A stretch of DNA of 64,000 nt from Falsiroseomonas sp050563525 (GTDB taxonomy: Bacteria; Pseudomonadota; Alphaproteobacteria; Acetobacterales; Acetobacteraceae). Below the pieces are notes generated by a model. It ran no database searches. It worked only from the letters and a program-made list of their open reading frames with translations, and was not told the origin of the DNA. Location: positions 372,001-436,000 of the forward strand of contig NZ_JBNXUN010000004.1 of the NCBI RefSeq assembly GCF_050563525.1, given 5' to 3'. Of the stretch, positions 7,962-15,598 are shown one piece after another (the stretch's first letter is position 1; each line of letters opens with the position of its first letter). A program made the position numbers and the translations under genes.

Positions 7962-9181
7962 CCCGGCGGCTCCGCCGCGAGGGCGGCCGCGACCTCCTGC
8001 CAGGCGGCCTCGGCGAGGCTGGCCAGGCCTGCTTCGTCGGCGGGCAGGTCGAGCCCCTCGCGCGCCGGCGGCGGCACCTTGCCGCGCAGCGCGGCGAAGT
8101 CGGCCAGCAGCGTGGCGACAAGCTGCGGGTCGTCGAGACCGGCGGTGAAGGCGGCGCGCAGCGGGGCGATGGCCTCGCTTGCCGTGGCGCGTGGCGGCGT
8201 GGTGCGCAGGCGCACCTTCTCGACCCAGAGCTCGCCGCCGACCTCGATGGCGGCGTTGCGGCATTCCGCGGCCAGGCGCGCCGCATCGGTCGCGAGCGCG
8301 GGATGCGGCGGCGCTTCGCCGTGCAGCACCAGGCGGGCGAGCATGGGACGGTCCTCGGCGCCCGACAGCGCCTGCTGCACCGCGTCGGCGATGCGTCGGG
8401 CGAGGGCCGCGTCGTCGTTCGCGGTCGCATCGACCTCCAGCAGCGCCCAGCGCAGCGTGTCGACGGCGCGGTGTTCCACGGCGACGACGCGGCCATCCTC
8501 CACCGTGACCAGGGAGCCGCCCTTGGCCCCGGTCTCCCGGATGTGGCGGCCCTGGAGGTTGCCGGGGAAGACGATCCAGGGGCGCTGCTGGATCACCTGG
8601 CGCGCGTGGATGTGGCCGAGCGCCCAGTAGTCGTAGCCCTTCAGGGCCAGCCGGCCGGGCTCGCACGGGGCGTAGGTCTCGTGCTCGCCGGGGTCGTTGG
8701 CCGAGGTGTGCAGCAGGCCGATGTTCAGGAAGCCGGGCAGCGGGTCGCAATAACCACCCGAGATGTCCTCCGGCACGGCGCGGTTCGGAAAGGAATGGCC
8801 GTGCAGGGCAATGCCGAGCTCGCCAAGCTCGTGGGTGGTGCAGCTGCGGGTGGAAAATTCGCGGACGTTGGGCGGCAGCGACAGGTCCTTGGTGATGATG
8901 GACTTCGCATCGTGGTTGCCGCGCAGCAGGAAGCAGGGGCGGGCCAGGCGCTTCATCTGCTCGGCGAAGAAAAGGCCGGTCGAGAAATCCTTCCAGTCGC
9001 CATCGTACAGGTCGCCGGCGATGAGCAGGAAGGCGACATCCTCGGCGATGGCGAGATCGACCAGGGCGGCGAAGGCGCGGCGGGTGCAGCCGCGCAGCAG
9101 CCCTGGCGGCAGGTCGGCCCGCGCGTGCAGCCCGGCCAGGGGGCTGTCCAGGTGGATGTCGGCGGCGTGCAGGAACTTCAT
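7958..9181 (-). CDS. YhaO-type DNA repair exonuclease (Mre11/SbcD-like metallophosphoesterase)
   Basis: 407 residues. All calcineurin-like metal motifs are present: D8-x-H10 ('AADIHLDSP'), D57 ('IAGDLYD'), N89-H90-D91 ('LRGNHD'), H158 and 'LGHIHA' (H190, H192). A C-terminal capping domain of about 150 residues follows. It should cut DNA ends with Mn2+, working with the YhaN-like ATPase encoded immediately downstream with a 4-bp ATGA overlap. The start at 9181 gives the standard MKFLHAADIHLD N-terminus. The 80-bp gap to the divergent metallo-beta-lactamase gene must hold its promoter. Confidence 0.92.
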   Translation of the reverse strand: MKFLHAADIHLDSPLAGLHARADLPPGLLRGCTRRAFAALVDLAIAEDVAFLLIAGDLYDGDWKDFSTGLFFAEQMKRLARPCFLLRGNHDAKSIITKDLSLPPNVREFSTRSCTTHELGELGIALHGHSFPNRAVPEDISGGYCDPLPGFLNIGLLHTSANDPGEHETYAPCEPGRLALKGYDYWALGHIHARQVIQQRPWIVFPGNLQGRHIRETGAKGGSLVTVEDGRVVAVEHRAVDTLRWALLEVDATANDDAALARRIADAVQQALSGAEDRPMLARLVLHGEAPPHPALATDAARLAAECRNAAIEVGGELWVEKVRLRTTPPRATASEAIAPLRAAFTAGLDDPQLVATLLADFAALRGKVPPPAREGLDLPADEAGLASLAEAAWQEVAAALAAEPPG

Positions 9182-9261
9182 GGGTGGTGGCCGCAGGATC
9201 GGCCGGCTTGGCGGCCGGCGCAACCCCGCTACTGTGGCGCCATGGCAGGGGGTGGGCGCGC

Positions 9262-10011
9262 ATGTATACGCTGGACGTGCTGGTACAGGGCTACCCCGGC
9301 AAATCCGTCTGCCACGGCGCGCTCGGCTGGAGCACCATAGCGCTATTGCGTGGCGAGGGCCGCGTGGCGCTGGTGGATGTGGGGTCCTTCAATATTCGGC
9401 CGGAACTGGCAAAGCAGCTTTCGGCCCGCGGCGTGCGGCGGGAGGATGTGACGGATATCCTGCTGACCCATGCGCATTGGGACCACAGCGTGAACGCACC
9501 GCTGTTCCCCAACGCCACCGTCTGGATCGGTGCGGTGGAACTGGCCTGGGCGGAGGCGGAGCCCTGGGATTTCAACGCGCTGCCGGAGCTGCATGTGCGG
9601 GAGCTCGCGACCAGCCCGCGGACGCGCCGGATCGCGGCGGGGGATGAGCCGCTGCCGGGCGTGCATGCGATCGCGGCGCCGGGACATACGCCGGGGTGCC
9701 TCGCTTTCTACATGGCGGCGAACGACCCGCCGGTGATCTTCAGCGGGGACGCTGCGAAGAACCGGTCGGAGATGCTGTCCATGGCCGCCGACATGACGAT
9801 GGATGCTGCGGCCTCCGAATCCTCGATGGCCGGCATCTGGTCCTTGTGGCGGGCGGTGCCGGGGACGCTGCTGGTGCCGGGACATGACCTGACGATGCGG
9901 CTGGATGCGGATGGCCGGCCGGAATACTGCGGGCAGCGGCAGGCGGCGGTGCGGTCCTGGTTCAGCGAGGACCTGGCCGTGACCACCGATTTCGACCTGA
10001 CGGCGCCTTGA
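9262..10011 (+). CDS. Metallo-beta-lactamase fold hydrolase
   Basis: 249 residues. The zinc-binding signature is H70-x-H72-x-D74-H75 ('LLTHAHWDH'), followed by a later His in 'AAPGHTPGC', the Asp of 'FSGDAAKN' and a C-terminal 'VPGHDL'. This set is typical of the glyoxalase II/lactonase-like N-acyl hydrolase group. There is no signal peptide when ATG 9262 (MYTLDVL) is used; an earlier in-frame GTG-region extension looks non-native. It starts a run of four genes linked by 4-bp stop/start overlaps. The substrate is unknown; quorum-signal lactone hydrolysis is only one possibility. Confidence 0.85.
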   Translation: MYTLDVLVQGYPGKSVCHGALGWSTIALLRGEGRVALVDVGSFNIRPELAKQLSARGVRREDVTDILLTHAHWDHSVNAPLFPNATVWIGAVELAWAEAEPWDFNALPELHVRELATSPRTRRIAAGDEPLPGVHAIAAPGHTPGCLAFYMAANDPPVIFSGDAAKNRSEMLSMAADMTMDAAASESSMAGIWSLWRAVPGTLLVPGHDLTMRLDADGRPEYCGQRQAAVRSWFSEDLAVTTDFDLTAP

Positions 10012-10661
10012 GCGGCTCGGCGCGCGCCTGGGTGCGACTGCCTTCCGGCCGGCGGTTGGACCTGCTGGCGCCGACGCCCTTCGACTGGACGGACGAGGAC
10101 CTGGCGATCGGCCTGGCGCGGACGTTTCGGTGGGGCGGGCACTCGGTCTGGCCGGGGGCGCCCCTCTCGGTCGCGCAGCATTCCATGGCAGTGCTGGCGC
10201 TGCGGCGACGGGCCAGGCCGGCGCCGGTCCGGGCTGAGGCGCTGCGCGAGTTGCTGCATGATGCGGAGGAGGGGCTGACGAATTTCGACTGCATCTCGCC
10301 GCTGAAGCCGTTCCTCGGGCCGGGCTTCATGGCGTTGCAGGACCGCCTGGCATCCGTGGTGGCGCAACGCTACGCGCTGTCGCCCTGGGATGTGGAGGCG
10401 AAGCGGCTGCACAAGCGGCTGGACGTCGCGATGGCGGCGGCGGAGGCGGTGCATGTGGCGGGCTGGTCGCGGGCCGAGGTGCGGGCCGTGCTCGGCATCC
10501 GCGCGCGGGTGATGGAGGCGGATCCGCTGGCGGCGGCCTTCGGCGGCGTGCCCTGGCAGCCCTGGCCGCCGGAACTCGCCGCCGAGCGCTTCCTGGAAGC
10601 GCTGCGCGCACTGCAGGAACCCTTGGCAGCGCGGCCCGGCGCGACTACCACCCCCGCATGA
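10008..10661 (+). CDS. HD-domain phosphohydrolase (YfbR-like)
   Basis: 217 residues from a TTG start whose TTGA overlaps the previous stop. The HD motif is visible: 'VAQHSM' supplies the first His, 'LLHDAEEG' the HD pair, and a later Asp lies in the helix beginning 'EAVHVAG'. The layout, including 'ARTFRWGGHS' near the N-terminus, matches the small cytoplasmic HD hydrolases related to YfbR 5'-nucleotidase, which remove phosphate from deoxynucleoside monophosphates. Translational coupling with the metallo-beta-lactamase gene and with the following DUF3297 gene suggests one operon. The substrate is not determined. Confidence 0.8.
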   Translation: MSGSARAWVRLPSGRRLDLLAPTPFDWTDEDLAIGLARTFRWGGHSVWPGAPLSVAQHSMAVLALRRRARPAPVRAEALRELLHDAEEGLTNFDCISPLKPFLGPGFMALQDRLASVVAQRYALSPWDVEAKRLHKRLDVAMAAAEAVHVAGWSRAEVRAVLGIRARVMEADPLAAAFGGVPWQPWPPELAAERFLEALRALQEPLAARPGATTTPA

Positions 10662-10933
10662 GCGAAGATTCTGCATCTCCCCAGACTGAGACGCTGCCCG
10701 ACCGCCTGTCGGTCAACCCCGGCAGCCCGCACTACCAGGAGGCGCTGCTGGCGCGTGGCGTCGGCATCCGCTTCAACGGCACCGAGAAGACGAATGTCGA
10801 GGAATACTGCGTCAGCGAAGGCTGGGTGCGCGTTTCCGTCGGCAAGGCGGTGGACCGCCGTGGGCAGCCGCTGACGCTGAAGCTGAAGGGCACGGTGGAG
10901 CCGTATTTCCGGGATGTGGTGCCGGAGGCGTGA
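10658..10933 (+). CDS. DUF3297 family protein
   Basis: 91 residues, the full length of the DUF3297 family. These are small cytoplasmic proteins of unknown function found widely in Proteobacteria. The conserved core is visible: 'PDRLSVNPGSPHY', then 'GVGIRFNGTEKTNVEEYC', then 'EGWVRV' and a final 'LKLKGTVEPYF'. The ATG at 10658 overlaps the HD gene stop (ATGA). No catalytic or membrane motif is seen. Function unknown. Confidence 0.85.
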   Translation: MSEDSASPQTETLPDRLSVNPGSPHYQEALLARGVGIRFNGTEKTNVEEYCVSEGWVRVSVGKAVDRRGQPLTLKLKGTVEPYFRDVVPEA

Positions 10934-10953
10934 CCTCGTCTAGCCTTCCCGCC

Positions 10954-11439
10954 ATGGCGGCCCCCGAGCCTTTCTGGCGCACCAAGACCCTCGGCGCGAT
11001 GACGCGGCCGGAATGGGAAAGCCTGTGCGACGGCTGCGGGCGCTGCTGCCTGCACAAGCTGCGGGACGAGGAGACGGAGGCGCTCCGCTGGACCAAAGTG
11101 GCCTGCCGGCTGCTGGATGGGCAGAGCTGCCAGTGCCGCAACTATGCGAACCGGAAGTCGGTGGTGCCGGATTGCGTGAAGCTGACGCCCGCCAAGGTGG
11201 CTTCGATCGACTGGCTGCCGCCGACCTGCGCCTATCGGTTGCTGGCGGAAGGCCGCGACCTGCCCTGGTGGCATCCGCTGGTCTCCGGCGATCCGGAGAC
11301 GGTGCACCAGGTCGGAGTTTCCGTGCGCGGCCGCGTGGTGGCGGAGCGCGAGGCCGGCGCGCTGGAGGAGAATACGGTCGCCTGGCCGGGCGGTTGGCCG
11401 AAGGCGGCCCGCCCCATGCCACGCCTGCTGCGTGCCTGA
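10954..11439 (+). CDS. YcgN/UPF0260 family cysteine-cluster protein
   Basis: 161 residues from ATG 10954, or 169 from a GTG at 10930 that overlaps the DUF3297 stop as GTGA. The operon's habit of 4-bp overlaps favours GTG 10930, while family length favours ATG 10954. The cysteine clusters of the UPF0260 family are complete: 'CDGCGRCC', 'CRLL.GQSCQCRNY', 'PDC' and 'PTCAYRLLAEG', with 'LPWWHPL' downstream. These cysteines are thought to bind a metal or Fe-S centre, but the biochemical role is not established. Cytoplasmic. The identification is secure, the function is not. Confidence 0.9.
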   Translation: MAAPEPFWRTKTLGAMTRPEWESLCDGCGRCCLHKLRDEETEALRWTKVACRLLDGQSCQCRNYANRKSVVPDCVKLTPAKVASIDWLPPTCAYRLLAEGRDLPWWHPLVSGDPETVHQVGVSVRGRVVAEREAGALEENTVAWPGGWPKAARPMPRLLRA

Positions 11440-11467
11440 AGACCAATCGAGGGAAGGAGACCCGACC

Positions 11468-12406
11468 ATGAAGGACGCGCTTTTCGGCGGCATCAATGCG
11501 GCGGCGCTGACCGCCATGACGGCGGATTTCGCGCCGGACCTCGAACGCTACGCCGGGCACTGCAAGTGGCTGCTGGCGAACGGCTGCAACGGGCTCGGCA
11601 TCCTCGGCACCACTGGTGAGGCGAACAGCTTCGGCTTCGATGAGCGGAAGAACATCCTGGAAGGGATCGTCGCGCGCGGCGTGCCGGCCACGGCGCTGAT
11701 GCCGGGCACCGGCTGCGCCAGCCTGACTGATACGGTGGAGCTCACGAAGCATGCGAAGGCGCAGGGCTGCCGCGGCGTGCTGGTGCTGCCGCCCTTCTAC
11801 TACAAGGCGCCGTCGGATGACGGGCTGTTCGCCTATTTCTCCGAGGTGATCCAGCGGGTTGGCGGCGGGATAGCGATCTACCTCTATCACTTCCCGCAGC
11901 AATCCGCGGTGCCGTTCAGCCTGGACCTGATCGGGCGGCTGCTGAAGGCATACCCGGGCGCCATCAAGGGCGTGAAGGATTCGTCCGGCGACTACGGCAA
12001 CATGAAGGCGATGATCGACCACTTCGCCAAGGACGGGTTCGAGGTCTATTCGGGTTCCGACGAATACATCCAGAAGATCCTGGCCGAGGGCGGCGCGGGT
12101 TGCATCACCGCGGCGTCGAACGTCAACGCCCGATTCGGCGCCATCGTCTACAAGCACCGTACCGGGCCGGAAGCGGATGCGGCGCAGCTTGTGCTGAACG
12201 CGACGCGTAAGGCGGCGACATCCTCGCCGCTGATCCCCGGGCTGCGGGAGATCATCGCGCGCAGCACCGGCGACGCCGCCTGGCGCAACATCCGCCCGCC
12301 GCACCTGGCGCTGTCGGCGGAAGCCGGGCAGAAGGCGTGGGACAACATGCAGGCGACCGGCGCGCTGCCGCTGGCCGGCATGTCCATGGCGAAGGCCGCG
12401 GAGTGA
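11468..12406 (+). CDS. Dihydrodipicolinate synthase family aldolase (DapA/NanA superfamily)
   Basis: 312 residues forming a TIM barrel. The Schiff-base lysine is K170 in 'KGVKDSSGD', and the catalytic Tyr is Y140 in 'YLYHFPQQ'. The 'GTTGE' substrate loop is at 48-52. Class I aldolases of this superfamily add or remove pyruvate from aldehydes. The sequence is not close enough to housekeeping DapA to call it that, and the YLYHFPQ segment in place of YNIPGRT suggests a catabolic 2-keto-3-deoxy acid aldolase. ATG 11468 has a strong GGAAGGAGA ribosome site. It is coupled to the downstream cupin gene (GTGA). Confidence 0.8.
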   Translation: MKDALFGGINAAALTAMTADFAPDLERYAGHCKWLLANGCNGLGILGTTGEANSFGFDERKNILEGIVARGVPATALMPGTGCASLTDTVELTKHAKAQGCRGVLVLPPFYYKAPSDDGLFAYFSEVIQRVGGGIAIYLYHFPQQSAVPFSLDLIGRLLKAYPGAIKGVKDSSGDYGNMKAMIDHFAKDGFEVYSGSDEYIQKILAEGGAGCITAASNVNARFGAIVYKHRTGPEADAAQLVLNATRKAATSSPLIPGLREIIARSTGDAAWRNIRPPHLALSAEAGQKAWDNMQATGALPLAGMSMAKAAE

Positions 12407-12717
12407 GCACGCCGCTGACCTGCCGCGCACCGGCGATCGGCACGGTGCAGCAGGATGATGCGATGGTCCGCGTCACGCGCTGGGATTTCGATCCCGGCGC
12501 GGAGACCGGCTGGCACCGGCATGGCTGGGGCTACGTGGTGATCCCGGTGACGGACGGCACGCTGCTGCTGGAACTGCCGGGCGGCGCGACGGCGAATGCC
12601 ACCTTGAAGGCGGGCGTGTCCTACACCCGGGACCCAGGCGTGGAGCACAATGTCGTCAACGCGGGGACGGCGAAGCTGTCGTTCGTCGAAGTGGAACTGA
12701 AGGCGCTGCCGGGCTGA
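12403..12717 (+). CDS. Cupin domain-containing protein
   Basis: 104 residues starting at GTG 12403, overlapping the aldolase TGA. One cupin barrel: motif 1 'GWHRHGWGYVVIPVTDG' gives two His and a Gly-rich turn, and motif 2 contains 'PGVEHNVVNAG' with the third His. Such single-domain cupins are metal-dependent isomerases, oxygenases or sensors. Its coupling to an aldolase suggests work on the same small molecule. Its final 62 bp are also read, on the opposite strand, as the end of the EamA transporter gene. Confidence 0.8.
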   Translation: MSTPLTCRAPAIGTVQQDDAMVRVTRWDFDPGAETGWHRHGWGYVVIPVTDGTLLLELPGGATANATLKAGVSYTRDPGVEHNVVNAGTAKLSFVEVELKALPG

Positions 12718-13579
12718 GGGTCACCAGCAGCAGGCCGCCGAAGATCAGGCCGACGGCCGGGATGGTCAACCAGCCTGGCGTTTCGGAGAAAATCAGCCAG
12801 CCGTAGAACAGGCCGCAGAGCGTGATGGTCATCGAGGTCTGGCTCGTGACCACGCCACCAGCGCCGGTCAGCAGCCGGAAGTACAGGATGTAGCCCATGG
12901 CGTTCAGCACGCCATGCGCCAGCAGCAGGGCCAGCACCGTGGCGCTGGCGGGGACCGTCATCTGGCCGAAGGCCAGCGCCAGCAGCAGCGAGGACACCGC
13001 CGCGCCCATCACCGTGCCGGCCGCCTGCGACAACGGGGAGGAGCCGGGCACCGCCAGCTTCACCGAGATCAGGTTGGACGCCGCGTAGCACACCGGCGTC
13101 AGCAGCATGATGGCGGCCCAGGGCAGCATGGACGGATCGGGCAGCACCGCCCCCGGCGCCATGGCGATGCCGACGCCGGCGACACCGAGCAGCGTGCCGG
13201 CGATGCGCCGCGGCGTCGCGCGGTCCAGGCCGGCAATGGCGAAGAACATCACGCTGAGCAGGGCGGTCAGCGGGATCAGCAGGGCGAACAGGCCGGCCGG
13301 GGCGTGTTGCAGACCAGTGAAGCCGAACAGGTTCGCCAACGCCATGCCGACCAGTCCGCCGGCGAAGTAGTGGCGCAGATGCGGGCGGGTCATCCTCGGC
13401 AGGTCGCGGCGGGAGGCGGCGATCAGGAACAGGGTCGCCATGCTGATGCTGGCAGCGATGCCCGCAATGCCGAGCGGGCGCATGCCGCTCGCCATCATCA
13501 GCTTCGCCAGCGCCGGCGTCAGCCCCCAGACCGCGCCCAGGGCCAGCAGCGAGGCGAAGAGGCCGAGGGGGCGGGGCAT
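12656..13579 (-). CDS. EamA/DMT superfamily transporter
   Basis: 307 residues with about ten hydrophobic segments in two EamA repeats. The first repeat begins 'LLALGAVWGLTPALAKL', and the second runs through 'PVCYAASNLISVKLA' to 'GLIFGGLLLVTLSP'. The W-G-L pattern of the first helix is typical of drug/metabolite exporters. The C-terminal tail (after the last helix) is polar and is encoded by the 62 bp that overlap the cupin gene, so part of it may be dispensable. Inner membrane. The substrate is unknown. It is divergent from the metallopeptidase gene, with 62 bp between. Confidence 0.85.
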   Translation of the reverse strand: MPRPLGLFASLLALGAVWGLTPALAKLMMASGMRPLGIAGIAASISMATLFLIAASRRDLPRMTRPHLRHYFAGGLVGMALANLFGFTGLQHAPAGLFALLIPLTALLSVMFFAIAGLDRATPRRIAGTLLGVAGVGIAMAPGAVLPDPSMLPWAAIMLLTPVCYAASNLISVKLAVPGSSPLSQAAGTVMGAAVSSLLLALAFGQMTVPASATVLALLLAHGVLNAMGYILYFRLLTGAGGVVTSQTSMTITLCGLFYGWLIFSETPGWLTIPAVGLIFGGLLLVTLSPAAPSVPLRRTTASPSPR

Positions 13580-13641
13580 CAGACCTTTAAGGCGATGCCC
13601 CGGGCGTTGCTGTCAAGCAGGCCGGACGCCATCCTCCGCCC

Positions 13642-14361
13642 ATGGACCTGCCCGACTCGGAGACCATCAGGCTGGCGGCGCCGCCGGGCGACTGCCGCGT
13701 GCAATGGCGGCCCTCGGTCCGTGCGCGGCGCGTTTCCCTGCGGATCTGCCCTCGGGCGGCGGCGGTGGTCATCATCCTGCCGCCACGTGCCGGACGCCGG
13801 GCCGGGCTGGCGCTGCTGCGGGCGAATGGCGCATGGGCGATGTCCCGGCTGGCGGCGCTGGCGCCGGTGGCGCCGTTCGAGGCGGGCGGCCAGGTCGCGA
13901 TCGGTGGGCAGGAGCACGAGATCCGACATGATCCGGCCGCCCGAGGCGGCGCCTTCCTGCATGACGGGGCGCTGGTGGTGACGGGGGAGGCGGCGTTCCT
14001 GGCGCGCCGCGTGGCGGATTTCCTGCGGGCGGAGGCGGGGCGGCGTGTCGGCGCCTTGGCGGCCGGCCATGCCGCCATCCTGGGCGTGGCACCCCGGGCG
14101 ATCCGCCTGAAGGATACACGCAGCCGCTGGGGCAGTTGCGCGCGGGACGGCACGCTCGCTTTCTCCTGGCGTCTGGTGATGGCGCCGGGCTGGGTGCTGG
14201 ACTACGTCGTGGCGCATGAGGTGGCACATCTGCGGGAGATGAACCACTCGGCGCGGTTCTGGGCGCATGTGGCGCGGCTTTCGCCGCATCGCGAGGCGGC
14301 CGTGGCCTGGCTACGGGCCCATGGGCCGGCGCTGCTCCGGGCCGGTCCGCGGGCTGGATAG
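13642..14361 (+). CDS. M48/DUF45 (YgjP-like) zinc metallopeptidase
   Basis: 239 residues. The zinc site HExxH is in 'VVAHEVAHLREMNHS', with the third ligand His a few residues on, preceded by 'SRWGSCARDGTLAFSWRL', the DUF45 hallmark. An N-terminal beta-rich part ('VQWRPSVRARRVSLRI') is also typical. There is no signal peptide or membrane segment, so it is cytoplasmic. The family is associated with restriction loci in some genomes and stands alone in others; here it stands alone, upstream of ydfG by 16 bp. The proteolytic target is unknown. Confidence 0.85.
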   Translation: MDLPDSETIRLAAPPGDCRVQWRPSVRARRVSLRICPRAAAVVIILPPRAGRRAGLALLRANGAWAMSRLAALAPVAPFEAGGQVAIGGQEHEIRHDPAARGGAFLHDGALVVTGEAAFLARRVADFLRAEAGRRVGALAAGHAAILGVAPRAIRLKDTRSRWGSCARDGTLAFSWRLVMAPGWVLDYVVAHEVAHLREMNHSARFWAHVARLSPHREAAVAWLRAHGPALLRAGPRAG

Positions 14362-14377
14362 ATCAGGGAGACACTGC

Positions 14378-15130
14378 ATGACCATCGCCTTCGTCACCGG
14401 CGCGACCGCCGGCTTCGGCCTTGCCATCGCGCGCCGCTTCTCCGCCGATGGCTGGAACATCGTCGCGGCCGGGCGGCGGGAGGATCGGCTGGAGGGGCTG
14501 GTGGCCGAACTCGGCGCGGATCGCTGCCATCCGGTCGTGCTGGATGTGCGGGACCGGGCGGCGGTGGCGGCCGCGGTGGAAGGGCTGCCAGCGGCTTTCG
14601 CGGAGATCGACCTGCTGGTGAACAATGCCGGCCTCGCGCTCGGCCTGGCGCCGGCACAGGGCGCGGACCTCGATGACTGGGACGCGATGGTCGACACCAA
14701 CTGCAAGGGACTGATGTATGTGACGCGCGCCGTGCTGCCGGGGATGGTGGCGCGCAACCGCGGGCATGTGGTGAACATCGGCTCGACAGCCGGCGAATTC
14801 CCCTATCCCGGCGGCAACGTCTACGGCGCGAGCAAGGCCTTCGTGCGCCATTTCAGCCTGAACCTGCGCGCCGACCTGTTCGGCACGGCGGTGCGGGTGA
14901 CGGAGATCGAGCCGGGTCTGGTCGGCGGCACCGAGTTCAGCGCGGTGCGCTTCAAGGGCGACGCGGAAAAGGCGGCGGCGCCCTATGCCGGCGCGGATGC
15001 GCTGACGCCGGAGGATGTCGCCGATGCCGTGCATTGGGTGGCAAGCCGCCCTGCGCGCGTCAACGTCAACATCCTGCAGGTCATGCCGGTGGCGCAGAGC
15101 TTCGGGCCGCTGCGCGTGCACAAGGCCTGA
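14378..15130 (+). CDS. ydfG: NADP-dependent 3-hydroxy acid dehydrogenase (YdfG-type SDR)
   Basis: 250 residues, closely following the E. coli YdfG pattern. The N-terminal glycine motif is 'VTGATAGFG', with 'NNAG' near residue 85 and the catalytic 'IGSTAG...YGASKAF' Ser/Tyr/Lys set. The subgroup-specific stretch 'EPGLVGGTEFSAVRFKGD' follows. YdfG oxidises L-serine, L-allo-threonine and 3-hydroxy acids and reduces malonic semialdehyde. The ATG follows 'AGGGAGACACTGC', a good ribosome site. It is followed after 20 bp by a DUF1810 gene in the same direction. The assignment to family is strong. Confidence 0.88.
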   Translation: MTIAFVTGATAGFGLAIARRFSADGWNIVAAGRREDRLEGLVAELGADRCHPVVLDVRDRAAVAAAVEGLPAAFAEIDLLVNNAGLALGLAPAQGADLDDWDAMVDTNCKGLMYVTRAVLPGMVARNRGHVVNIGSTAGEFPYPGGNVYGASKAFVRHFSLNLRADLFGTAVRVTEIEPGLVGGTEFSAVRFKGDAEKAAAPYAGADALTPEDVADAVHWVASRPARVNVNILQVMPVAQSFGPLRVHKA

Positions 15131-15150
15131 TCGAGATCAGGCGGCGCGGC

Positions 15151-15579
15151 ATGTCGAATCCTTTCCAGCTCGACCGCTTCGTGCAGGCCCAGAACCCCGT
15201 GATCGCGGAGGTGCGGCGCGAGCTTCGTGCGGGCCGGAAGCGCAGCCACTGGATGTGGTTCGTCTTCCCGCAACTGCGCGCCCTCGGCCATAGCGCCACC
15301 GCGCAGCACTACGGCATCGCCTCGCTCGCCGAGGCCGAGGCCTACATGGCGCATCCAGTGCTGGGGCCGCGGCTGGTCGGGTGCGCGGAGCTGGTGCTCG
15401 CGATCGAAGGTCGGTCTGCCACCGAGATTTTTGGCAGCCCGGACGACCTGAAGTTGCGCTCCTCCATGACGCTGTTCGGCGCCGCACGCCCGGAGGCTCA
15501 CGCCTTTGCCGAGGTGATCGGGCGGTACTTCGATGGCACGCCCGACCCGCGGACGATGGAGTTGCTTGCCGCGCGTTGA
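15151..15579 (+). CDS. DUF1810 family protein
   Basis: 142 residues, the normal length for DUF1810. Characteristic segments are 'RFVQAQNPV', 'KRSHWMWFVFPQL', 'YGIASLAEAEAYMAHP' and 'DDLKLRSSMTLF'. The family is alpha-helical and cytoplasmic and has no established activity, although some members are linked to NAD- or ADP-ribose-related systems by context. There is no such context here. It lies 20 bp after ydfG and converges on the CoA ester lyase gene, 19 bp away. Confidence 0.85.
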   Translation: MSNPFQLDRFVQAQNPVIAEVRRELRAGRKRSHWMWFVFPQLRALGHSATAQHYGIASLAEAEAYMAHPVLGPRLVGCAELVLAIEGRSATEIFGSPDDLKLRSSMTLFGAARPEAHAFAEVIGRYFDGTPDPRTMELLAAR

Positions 15580-15598
15580 GGGCGCGGCGTCGCAGCGG

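Noticed and set aside
5601..8630. A 1009-codon open frame on the plus strand across the YhaN gene
   Set aside because: It is antisense to a well-supported ATPase gene, its protein is Gly/Arg/Gln-rich without domains, and long antisense frames are normal in G+C-rich DNA.
13642..14361. DUF45 metallopeptidase as a restriction-system component
   Set aside because: No hsdR, hsdM or other restriction genes are nearby, so the association is not supported here.
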